Part shown: one piece after another, positions 1-8,755 of the stretch
Layout of the letters: each line of letters starts with the position of its first letter
How positions within the stretch are numbered: position 1 is the stretch's first letter
NCBI GenBank assembly: GCA_016713425.1
Contig: JADJPE010000005.1
Coordinates: 3,038,001-3,102,000, forward strand
Length of the DNA: 64,000 nt
Direction of reading: 5' to 3'
Source of the DNA: Deltaproteobacteria bacterium
GTDB lineage: Bacteria > Myxococcota > Kuafuiibacteriia > Kuafuiibacteriales > Kuafuiibacteriaceae
Program-made: the position numbers and the translations under genes
Notes under the pieces: model-generated
What the model was told of the DNA's origin: nothing
What the model saw: the letters and a program-made list of their open reading frames with translations, nothing else
Databases searched by the model: none

Positions 1-104
1 GAGCGTAGACCTGGCCATCGCGTCAGAGGTCAGGAAGGTGCCGCGCCCACGAAACCGGGGTCGCTGCCACGAACCGCGCTGGATGTCATGCGCCACGAGC
101 GAAC

Positions 105-1320
105 GTGGCGGACCGGTCAGTTACGGAATACAAACCACGAAAACCGGAGGCGGGAATCCTGCATCGCCTCGTCTCGACCCACTTTGACGAGTTTGTCGAA
201 AGCTTTGAGGACCCCGATTGCCCTGAGTCCGGGTTGCCGACATTCGTCCGTAAAGAGTTTGAACGATTCCTCGACTGCGGGATCTTGGAACGCGGGTTCG
301 TCCTTCTTTTCTGCGACCGATGCCAGCGTGAGCATGCTGTGGCCTTTTTCGTGCAAGGGGCGGGCGATTTGTCCGAGCTGCGGTGCACGACGGATGCAGG
401 AGACGGCGGCCCATCTCGTCGATGGCGTGCTGCCCGATGTCGCGCTGCGGCAATACGTGCTGAGCCCGCCGTTCGAACTGCGCGGTCTTCTCGCGTGCAA
501 ACGACAGGTCTTGGCGAAGATGGTGAGCTTCTTCGTTCGGGCGATCTTTGAGCAACTGACCGGCTGGGCTCGATGCCAGGATCTCCCAGAACCGAAATGC
601 GGCGCCGTCACCTTCATTCAGCGATTCACGAAGACCCTGAACATCTCACCCCATCTTCACGTGCTCGTTCTCGACGGAGTCTTCGCGAACGAAGAAGAGG
701 GTCCCCGATTCGTCGAATGCCCAGCCCCAACGAATCGAGACCTTCTCTCGTTGGCTCAAAGCGTTTTCAAGAAGATGGAGAAATTTCTCGCGAAGAGCGG
801 ATATCTCCGAAGCGAGTCGGACGCTCTTGAGGAAGCATCGCTGACACCATTGGAGCGCTGGTATGTGCGCGGCCTCGCGGAGCCATCGATGCTCTCGCCA
901 AGTCGCATCGTGGACGTCAAGTCCACGGCAAGCAAGCTCTGCCTATATGCGGCCCGTCCGCCTTTCGCCGAAGGTCAACTTCGCATGACCGATGATGGCC
1001 GAGTTCGGCTGACGCTTCGTCGTCCAGCGAAGAACGGCCAGGGTGCGATCGTTCTATCACCGGTTCAGTTTCTGAGGCGCCTCGCGTGGCTCGTTCCTCC
1101 CCCGGCGCAGCATCAGGTTCGCTATGCGGGAGTTCTGGCCTCGGCCTCGAAAGTGCGGCGCGCGATTGTCCCAAGGCCCGCACCGGTTCTTCAGCTCGCC
1201 TTCCCGATCGAGAACATGAGGCCTCGGGTTCAGAAACATCGCATGTCGTGGGCCAAACTGTTGGCCCGCGTCTATTCGATTGATGGAGAGCGCTGCTTGA
1301 GCTGTGGCGGCCCCACTTAG
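105..1320 (+). pseudogene. IS91-family transposase, broken (copy A)
   Basis: The N-terminal part reads in one frame from 105 (zinc-binding CxxC region). The frame shifts at an extra T near 350, then continues through the HLH motif (HUH) and the C-terminal region, with the internal deletion near 930. The homologue in copy B is 488 residues. The same gene at 21215 lacks the extra T, so the 350 frameshift may be a sequencing difference. The internal deletion is shared by both and is therefore real. Confidence 0.85.
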
Positions 1321-1696
1321 GCCGATCGGTGCGGTGACTGAATCGAGTCACGTCGCGCAGACTCTCGGTCGGATGCGACGGCAGCGATGCGCTCGAGATC
1401 CCCTCAGCTCGCCCTCGATCTCTGATCGACTCTACAAACCAACCCAAGGTCCCACGCTCCGGGCCTCGGCGCTTCTTGTCCGCGCGGTCGCACTGCTCGT
1501 CCGCTGGGGAGAGGTACGTCTGAACGCTGCGCGCAGGCTACGGAACTCAACGGCAGTCCCGTCTTGTGGCGTTCCAAACCGGCCAGACTGCGCGCAACAT
1601 GTGACTCGTCGCACACCTGCGTCGGTTCTCCGACTGCTCCGGGCATGGTATCGACGACGCATAGTGAGTCGAAGCCGATTGATTGCCCTATCGGCC
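119..1696 (+). mobile_element. IS91-like element copy A, 5'-truncated
   Basis: Homology to the complete copy B starts around 119 and runs to the terminal hairpin (GCCGAT at 1674-1679, ATCGGC at 1690-1695, followed by the invariant C). The left subterminal 200 bp of the complete element is missing. About 70 bp inside the transposase gene, equivalent to roughly 4758-4830 of copy B, is deleted near 930. The copy cannot encode a functional transposase. Confidence 0.9.
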
Positions 1697-1818
1697 GCAA
1701 ACCGTGACCAAGTCGAACAGCCTCGAGATTGGGGCGGGGTCTCCCAACTGGCCACATTTGGCGAAGAGCTTGTCCCGTACCAGGCCACATGTCGAAGCCG
1801 ATTGATGTCCTATCGGCC
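1697..1818 (+). mobile_element. Relic 3' end of a second IS91-like element
   Basis: Directly after copy A lies a 120-bp segment with its own terminal hairpin, GCCGAT (1797-1802), a 9-nt loop, then ATCGGC (1812-1817). It is preceded by the same GTCGAA context as the main family. The loop sequence and the upstream 100 bp differ from the main family. This looks like the end of a related but distinct element into whose boundary copy A was placed. Confidence 0.5.
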
Positions 1819-1961
1819 TGAAATAAACGCGGTTGTGGGGGCCCAATGAGGTGCACGATCCGAGTCTCGAAGCGCTGCGAACCGTCGCACCGGGTCCTTC
1901 TCGACCGGCTGCAGGACCTCGGTCGCCGGCGACGGAGCCTCCGATTCCCGAGAGCCTCTCG

Positions 1962-3071
1962 CTACTCCTCGTGCGGGGGCGTGGTTGAATCCGCGGCAGC
2001 CTCGAGAACGCACTGCTGCTCCACACAGGCAACCGAACCTTCGGTGCTCAAACCGGCTCGCCATGCTTGGTTTGCCGTGGAAAAACAGTCCCAGTCATAC
2101 CTGCATGAGCCGAGCACAACGCACGTCCCGGGCTCCTCTTCGAAGTCGGAAAGACCACCGCAGTACAGGCCCTCGCCGCAAAACGCGTAGATGCCGAAGC
2201 CACACGCGTCGCCCTCAGCGAGCGTGGTTGAATCCGCAGCAGCCTCGAGAACGCACTGCTGCTCCACACAGGCAACCGAGCCTTCGGTGCTCAATCCGGC
2301 TCGCCATGCTTGGTTTGCCGTGGAAAAACAGTCCCAGTCATACCTGCATGAGCCGAGCACAACGCACGTCCCGGGCTCCTCTTCGAAGTCGGAAAGACCA
2401 CCGCAGTACAGGCCCTCGCCACAAAACGCGTAGATGCCGAAGCCACACGCGTCGCCCTCAGCGAGCGTGGTTGAATCCGCAGCAGCCTCGAGAACGCACT
2501 GCTGCTCCACACAGGCAACCGAACCTTCGGTGCTCAAACCGGCTCGCCATGCTTGGTTTGCCGTGGAAAAACAGTCCCAGTCATACCTGCATGAGCCGAG
2601 CACAACGCACGTCCCGGGCTCCTCTTCGAAGTCGGAAAGACCACCGCAGTATAGGCCCTCGCCACAAAACGCGTAGATGCCGAAGCCACACGCGTCGCCC
2701 TCAGCGAGCGTGGTTGAATCCGCAGCAGCCTCGAGAACGCACTGCTGCTCCACACAGGCAACCGAGCCTTCGGTGCTCAATCCGGCTCGCCATGCTTGGT
2801 TTGCCGGATGAGCACAGTCGTCTGACGAGAAGCATCCACCCAAAACTATGCATGTTCCTGATTCTTCGGTGTCGTCAGTCAAGCCCGCGCAAAAAGCTCC
2901 CGGCTCGCAGGTGTCGGCGGACGGAGCTCCGCACACGCCACCGACACTGACACGGACCAACGAGGCGAAAGTGTCCTCCACGTCTTGGGGAGCTTGTCCG
3001 CAGGCGGCGACCCCGGCCAGTCCAAGAAGCAAGCAGCCTTGAGCGGCGACGGACGTCGAACTTCTTTTCAT
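1962..3071 (-). CDS. Cysteine-rich repeat lipoprotein
   Basis: Function unknown. The ATG at 3071 is preferred over the upstream one at 3110 because it places a lysine/arginine n-region directly before a hydrophobic stretch and a lipobox-like VAAC, so the product is probably lipid-anchored. The mature protein has one diverged and three almost identical 81-residue modules. Each module carries regularly spaced cysteines that probably form disulphides, compatible with secretion to the cell surface. Such Cys-rich modules are common in Myxococcota lipoproteins; the ligand is unknown. The gene lies between two IS91 copies and was duplicated with them (23072-24181). The two proteins differ at two residues (Asp to Gly, Pro to Leu). 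Confidence 0.8.
   Translation of the reverse strand: MKRSSTSVAAQGCLLLGLAGVAACGQAPQDVEDTFASLVRVSVGGVCGAPSADTCEPGAFCAGLTDDTEESGTCIVLGGCFSSDDCAHPANQAWRAGLSTEGSVACVEQQCVLEAAADSTTLAEGDACGFGIYAFCGEGLYCGGLSDFEEEPGTCVVLGSCRYDWDCFSTANQAWRAGLSTEGSVACVEQQCVLEAAADSTTLAEGDACGFGIYAFCGEGLYCGGLSDFEEEPGTCVVLGSCRYDWDCFSTANQAWRAGLSTEGSVACVEQQCVLEAAADSTTLAEGDACGFGIYAFCGEGLYCGGLSDFEEEPGTCVVLGSCRYDWDCFSTANQAWRAGLSTEGSVACVEQQCVLEAAADSTTPPHEE
1981..2952 (-). repeat. 243-bp in-frame tandem repeats within the lipoprotein gene
   Basis: Units begin at 1981, 2224, 2467 and 2710. The three left-hand units are nearly identical; the one encoding the N-terminal module diverges after about 2800. Small differences alternate: units 1 and 3 share GAACCT/AAACCGG variants, units 2 and 4 share GAGCCT/AATCCGG. 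This ABAB pattern suggests a 486-bp pair duplicated as a block. Confidence 0.95.
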
Positions 3072-3223
3072 GGGTTGCACCAACCATCTTCCGAATCCTC
3101 GGGTCAACAAACTATGTCTCCGTGGGGCCAGTGATCGTATGCCGAAGTCGCGGGAGGCGTGCGCGTTCGCACACGTCTTCGCTGAAGGCCTACGTGTGAC
3201 GACGATGAGGCCACGGCGATGCG

Positions 3224-3481
3224 ATGCAGCTCTACCTCTACCTGACGGCTGGAATCAACGTTGCTCAATTCGAACGGGAGAGCTTTGGCTTGTTCGGTCC
3301 AGCGGCAGAGCTGGGCATTGGGTGGAGCGTAGGAAACTTCTTCTTTCTCAACCTTGGCGCAACTGGCGAATACAGCCACCGCTTCAAGGGCGAAGACGGT
3401 GCCTCTTTCGGGCTGCAAGCAGGCGTGGTCGTTCCAGTGATACTTCTCTTTCGCGATCTCGGGTTGGGCCGCATCCATTGA
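3224..3481 (+). pseudogene. C-terminal fragment of a beta-barrel-like outer-membrane protein
   Basis: The 85-residue reading frame has alternating hydrophobic and aromatic residues (LYLYLTAG, NFFFLNLGATGEYS, LQAGVVVPVILL) of the kind found in outer-membrane beta strands. It has no signal peptide and no convincing start, so it is probably the 3' end of a gene whose 5' part was lost. It lies inside the duplicated unit and recurs at 24334-24591. Exact family unknown. Confidence 0.45.
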
Positions 3482-3518
3482 TGGACATTATTGTGCAACC
3501 GTTGGGAAGAGTGTGCTC

Positions 3519-3717
3519 ATGGACAGCATCGATTCAACCTGGTTTTCGAAGCATTTGCGGGGACGAGAAGAGCTTGCCGACCTGACTGTCGTCGAGATCA
3601 CCCTCGACCGTGTACGGTCCTTGTTGGCCGGCATGCACACGCAGCCGATGATGTCGGCGCTGTCCCTTCGCACCGAAGCCGTCTGGCAGCGGGCGATCGA
3701 TGAAGCGCGCGGGGCGT
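3519..3717 (+). pseudogene. Hypothetical protein, 3'-truncated by IS91 copy B
   Basis: An ATG at 3519, behind a purine-rich GGGAAGA, opens a frame of about 66 residues that reads directly into the left end of IS91 copy B at 3718. The peptide is mixed helical with no recognised domain. The C-terminal part of the original protein is not present elsewhere in the window, so the boundary marks a real truncation. The duplicate is 24629-24827. Confidence 0.4.
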
Positions 3718-3930
3718 ACCGGTGCCGAGCACTTCCGCAACCCGGACGATGACCTACGCGGCGGCATCGAGCTCGTTGGGGACGAAACCACGCTTGCGAG
3801 TCGCAGCCAACGTGGGCATGAGCTTGTCCGTCAGCGCAGCGAGGAAGTCCGAAATTCGACGAAGACACGAACAAACGAGCGCCATTGCCGAGGCCTTCCG
3901 TGACGGCATGAAACGAGCTCATGGCGCGTT

Positions 3931-5397
3931 GTGTGCGCGCAAGCGGTTTCGGAATACAAACCACGAAAACCGGAGTCGGGAATCCTGCATCGCCTCGTCT
4001 CGACCCACTTTGACGAGTTTGTCGAAAGTTTTGAGGACCCAGATTCCCCCGAGTCCGGGTTGCCGACATTTGTCCGCAAAGAGTTTGAACGATTCCTCGA
4101 CTGCGGGATCTTGGAACGCGGGTTCGTCCTTCTTTTCTGCGACCGATGCCAGCGTGAGCATGCTGTGGCCTTTTCGTGCAAGGGGCGGGCGATTTGTCCG
4201 AGCTGCGGTGCACGACGGATGCAGGAGACGGCGGCCCATCTCGTCGATGACGTGCTGCCCGATGTCGCGCTGCGGCAATACGTGCTGAGCCCGCCGTTCG
4301 AACTGCGCGGTCTTCTCGCGTGCAAACGAGAAGTCTTGGCGAAGATGGTGAACTTTTTCGTTCGGGCGATCTTTGAGCAACTGACCGACTGGGCTCGATG
4401 TCAGGGTCTCACAGGACCGAAATGCGGCGCAGTCACCTTCATTCAGCGATTCACGAAGACCCTGAACATCTCACCCCATCTTCATGTGCTCGTTCTCGAC
4501 GGAGTCTTTGCGAACGAAGAAGAGGGTCCCCGTTTCGTCGAATGCCCAGCCCCAACGAATCGAGACCTTCTTTCGTTGGCCCAAAGGGTCTTCAAGAAGA
4601 TGGAGAAATTTCTCGCGAAGAGCGGATATCTCCGAAGCGAGTCGGACGCTCTTGAGGAAGCATCGCTGACACCCGTGGAGCGCTGGTATGTGCGGGGCCT
4701 CGCGGAGCCATCGATGCTGTCGCCAAGTCGCATCGTGGACGTCAAGTCCACGGCGATCGAGTGTGGTGGATTCAGTGTTCATGCTCAGGTTCGTGTTGCC
4801 CAAGGCGATCGACGAGGACGAGAAAGGCTCTGCCTATATGCGGCCCGTCCGCCTTTCGCCGAAGGTCAACTTCGCATGACCGATGATGGCCGAGTTCGGC
4901 TGACGCTTCGTCGTCCAGCGAAGAACGGCCAGGGTGCGATCGTTCTATCACCGGTTCAGTTTCTGAGGCGCCTCGCGTGGCTCGTTCCTCCCCCGGCGCA
5001 GCATCAGGTTCGCTATGCGGGAGTTCTGGCCTCGGCCTCGAAAGTGCGGCGCGCGATTGTCCCAAGGCCCGCACCGGTTCTTCAGCTCGCCTTCCCGATC
5101 GAGAACATGAGGCCTCGGGTTCAGAAACATCGCATGTCGTGGGCCAAACTGTTGGCCCGCGTCTATTCGATTGATGGAGAGCGCTGCTTGAGCTGTGGCG
5201 GCCCACTTAGGCCGATCGGTGCGGTGACTGAATCGAGTCACGTCGCGCAGACTCTCGGTCGGATGCGACGGCAGCGATGCGCTCGAGATCCCCTCAGCTC
5301 GCCCTCGATCTCTGATCGACTCCACAAACCAACCCAAGGTCCCAAGCTTCGGGGCTCGGTGCTTCTTGTCCGGGCGGTCGCACGGTTCGTCTGCTGA
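3931..5397 (+). CDS. IS91-family HUH transposase
   Basis: This is the only uninterrupted transposase of the family in the window (488 residues, GTG start at 3931). The N-terminal zinc-binding region has CxxC at residues 70-73 and further cysteines at 83, 89 and 92. The HUH motif is His183-Leu-His185 in the context ISPHLHVLVLDG. A candidate nucleophile tyrosine lies in LCLYAARPP, matching the RYxxRPP-type region of this family; Tyr233 and Tyr253 are alternatives. The enzyme would nick and join one DNA strand for rolling-circle transposition. The C-terminal 60 residues are arginine-rich and may be shorter in the native protein. The gene ends about 190 bp before the 3' hairpin. Confidence 0.9.
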   Translation: MCAQAVSEYKPRKPESGILHRLVSTHFDEFVESFEDPDSPESGLPTFVRKEFERFLDCGILERGFVLLFCDRCQREHAVAFSCKGRAICPSCGARRMQETAAHLVDDVLPDVALRQYVLSPPFELRGLLACKREVLAKMVNFFVRAIFEQLTDWARCQGLTGPKCGAVTFIQRFTKTLNISPHLHVLVLDGVFANEEEGPRFVECPAPTNRDLLSLAQRVFKKMEKFLAKSGYLRSESDALEEASLTPVERWYVRGLAEPSMLSPSRIVDVKSTAIECGGFSVHAQVRVAQGDRRGRERLCLYAARPPFAEGQLRMTDDGRVRLTLRRPAKNGQGAIVLSPVQFLRRLAWLVPPPAQHQVRYAGVLASASKVRRAIVPRPAPVLQLAFPIENMRPRVQKHRMSWAKLLARVYSIDGERCLSCGGPLRPIGAVTESSHVAQTLGRMRRQRCARDPLSSPSISDRLHKPTQGPKLRGSVLLVRAVARFVC

Positions 5398-5564
5398 GGG
5401 AGAGGTACGTCTGAACGCTGCGCGCAGGCTACGGAACTCAACGGCAGTCCCGTCTTGTGGCGTTCCAAACCGGCCAGACTGCGCGCAACATGTGACTCGT
5501 CGCACACCTGCGTCGGTTCTCCGACTGCTCCGGGCATGGTATCGACGACGCATGGTGAGTCGAA

Positions 5565-5587
5565 GCCGATTGATTGCCCTATCGGCC
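5565..5587 (+). other. IS91-like 3' terminal hairpin (putative oriIS)
   Basis: Six-bp inverted arms GCCGAT/ATCGGC enclose TGATTGCCCT. The same structure closes copies A, B, C, E, F, G and H (ends at 1696, 5587, 13162, 22806, 26696, 36464 and 36545, 57132); degenerate versions close the 46680 relic and copy I at 62567. All intact copies are followed by one invariant C and then by unrelated DNA. The fixed end with variable opposite ends identifies it as the initiation end. Confidence 0.85.
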
Positions 5588-6696
5588 AGCACGACGATGC
5601 AGGCAGGGATGCCGGTGCCGTAGAAGAGATTGGCGGGCAGGCCGATGATGCCCTTGAGATAGCCGGAGCGCACGAGCTGCTGGCGGATCGTGCCCTCGGC
5701 ATTGCCGCGGAAGAGAACGCCATGGGGCAGGATGCAGGCTGCTTTGCCCGCGCCCTTCATCGAGCGGATGATGTGAAGCAGGTAGGCGTAGTCGCCCTGC
5801 TTGGCCGGCGGCTCTCCCCACGCGAAGCGCTGGAAAGGATCCGCGGACGGAGTGATACCGGTGGTCCAGGTCTTGTCGGAGAACGGCGGATTGGCGACGA
5901 CGTAGTCGTAGGTGCGGAGCTGCTCGCGGTCCTTGAACTTGGGCGCGGCCAGGGTGTTGCCCGAGAGGATATTGGCCGTGGGGAAGTCGTGCAGGATCAT
6001 GTTCATGCGGGCCAGGCCCGCGGTGGTCACGTCCTTCTCCTGCCCTTCGAGCGTGATGTGCTTGCCGGCCTGGGCGGCCACCTTCAGGAGCAGCGAGCCA
6101 GAGCCGCAGGTCGGGTCGTACGCCGTCGTGGACGCCTTCGTATTCTTCGGCGAGATGCCGATCACCCTGGCGATGATGCGGCTAACCTCGGCGGGGGTGT
6201 AGAACTGCCCCTTGCTCTTGCCACTCTCGGTGGCGAAGTGCCGCATCAGGTACTCGTACGCATCGCCGAGGATGTCGTCGTGGTCGGCGCGGTTCTGCGA
6301 GAAGTCGAGTTCCGGCTTCTGGAAGATGCCGATCAGGTTGGTCAGGCGATCGACCATCGCCTGGCCTTCGCCGAGCTTGTTCGGGTCGTTGAAGTCGGGG
6401 AAATCGCTGCGGGCGAGCCGCGAGTTGGCGTCGATGAGCGGTTGGATGATCTGGGTGTTGATCTTGTCGCCGATGTCGCTCTTGCCCTTGAGGGCGATCA
6501 TGTCCTTGAAGCTCGCGCGCTTCGGGATCGTGACCGGCGGGGCGAAGTCGCTGCTGCTCCCGTACTTGTCGGTGATGTACTTGATGAACAGCATGAACAG
6601 GACGTAGTCCTTGTACTGACTGGCATCCATGCCGCCGCGCAGCTCGTCGCACGAGGCCCAGATCGAGGAGTAGAGGTCGGACTTCTTGATGGCCAT
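5587..6696 (-). pseudogene. hsdM: Type I restriction-modification methylase HsdM, 3'-truncated
   Basis: The first 370 residues of an N6-adenine methyltransferase subunit remain. The helical N-terminal domain (HsdM_N) covers about 1-130. Motif I DPTCGSGS is at residues 194-201 and the catalytic motif IV NPPF at 269-272. The frame runs into the IS91 3' hairpin at 5587, so the C-terminal region, usually another 100-150 residues that contact HsdS, is gone. No hsdS or hsdR is present in the window. The ATG overlaps the stop of the upstream HTH gene (ATGA at 6696). The remnant probably has no methylase function. Confidence 0.92.
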
Positions 6697-6905
6697 CAGC
6701 GGTTCTCCTTGCCCTGGTCAGGCTCTTCCTGACCGGCCCCGCCGGCGTGGACCCACTCGTCGATTTCCGAGAGCTTGAACTTCCAGAGCCTGCCGACGCG
6801 GTGAGCGGGAAGGCTCTTGGTCTCGATCCAGCGGTAGACGGAGTCCTTCGCCACGCCGAGGTGCTTGGCGACGTCTTCAACCGAGGCCCAAGGCTCCGTC
6901 GTCAT
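6696..6905 (-). CDS. Excisionase-type helix-turn-helix protein
   Basis: The 69-residue protein matches the MerR/excisionase HTH_17 fold: a helix-turn-helix in VEDVAKHLGVAKDSVYRW followed by a wing (HRVGRLWKFKLSEID). Genes of this type often precede hsdM in type I R-M operons and may act as regulator or accessory factor. The 4-bp overlap with hsdM indicates translational coupling. It appears intact although its operon partner is truncated. Confidence 0.85.
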   Translation of the reverse strand: MTTEPWASVEDVAKHLGVAKDSVYRWIETKSLPAHRVGRLWKFKLSEIDEWVHAGGAGQEEPDQGKENR

Positions 6906-7019
6906 CTACTCCGCTCCGGTCGGGTGCAGGTCAGTGCGCACGCGAGCAGGGTACACGGACCGATGTCAGCAGACAAGAGCCGATCAGAGTCGATGAGACC
7001 GGATGCGAGGTTCGCGACG

Positions 7020-7435
7020 CTACAGGTGCCGGAAGGATCCCATCCACGCCCCCCGCTGGTCCACCCAGCTGCCGGCGTGCGCCACTACTCGCAGCGCTCG
7101 TTCGCTCAGGGGCTCTACTCCGTCGACCGCCTCGAGGGAGAGGATCTCCTCCTGGATGGTCGGCGCCAGCAAGGTCAGGTCGAGCAGGTGCGTGATGCGC
7201 GCCCGCGTGAAGCCGAGCCTCCTGGCCACCTCGGCGCGGTCGCGCACGATGCCCCGGTCGATGGCGTCCTGGATCTTGTGCGCGAGCGCGAGCATGACGG
7301 CGACACGCGCGGGGCGGTGGACGGGCCCCGGCGGCGGCTCTTGGACGAAGCTCTTCCCGTGCCCGCGCTGCACGCGGTGAAACTGGCCGGTGACCACCCG
7401 CGGGCTGGCTGCGGCGGTGCTGCTCGTCGGGTTCG

Positions 7436-7439
<4 letters not shown>
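7020..7439 (-). CDS. Small HTH protein coupled to a serine recombinase
   Basis: The 139-residue protein has a central helix-turn-helix (VRDRAEVARRLGFTRARITH) followed by LLNLTLLAP-like residues. Short proteins of this kind are commonly found immediately downstream of large serine recombinases and resemble the DNA-binding part of ParB/KorB-type proteins. The start overlaps the recombinase stop by 4 bp (7436-7439). It may help the recombinase or regulate it. The C-terminal 30 residues show no recognisable domain. Confidence 0.7.
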
Positions 7440-8706
<1,267 letters not shown>

Positions 8707-8755
8707 CCCTGTCCCAACGAAGCTGCGACCAGAGGCAAAGTAAACGGTCTTACCC
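8707..8755 (+). repeat. Tn3-family inverted repeat, left
   Basis: These 49 bp are the exact reverse complement of 11820-11868. The transposase stop codon (8750) lies inside this repeat, as in some compact Tn3 members. Confidence 0.92.

Larger units (their letters stand above)
1..5587. repeat. Left copy of a 5.6-kb direct duplication
   Basis: This block recurs in the same orientation at 21110-26696. By eye the copies differ by about seven single-base indels, mostly in short homopolymers (near 350, 933, 1312, 1396, 4045, 4992 and 5288), and two substitutions in the lipoprotein gene. The right boundary is the 3' terminal hairpin of IS91 copy B; beyond it the two sites are unrelated (hsdM here, a YdeI-like gene at 26697). 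The left boundary may lie outside the window. Confidence 0.95.
3718..5587 (+). mobile_element. Complete IS91-like element (copy B, reference copy)
   Basis: The left end is defined by comparison with 55263, where identity begins at the same ACCGGTGCCGAG. The right end is the hairpin GCCGAT (5565-5570), TGATTGCCCT loop, ATCGGC (5581-5586), plus C. The 1.87-kb length fits the IS91 family. The two ends are not inverted repeats of each other and no target-site duplication is visible, as expected for rolling-circle HUH elements. The 3' hairpin is the candidate origin end (oriIS). Confidence 0.9.

Noticed and set aside
1985..2950. 321-residue plus-strand open frame in the lipoprotein repeats
   Set aside because: It is the antisense of the 243-bp repeats, whose length is divisible by three and so keeps every frame open.
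4948..6696. 582-residue HsdM-like frame reading on through the IS
   Set aside because: The last 210 residues are the antisense of the IS91 element; the real methylase part stops at 5587.
5455..6732. 425-residue open frame on the plus strand
   Set aside because: It is antisense to hsdM, lacks any motif, and begins inside the IS91 element; hsdM motifs on the other strand are unambiguous.
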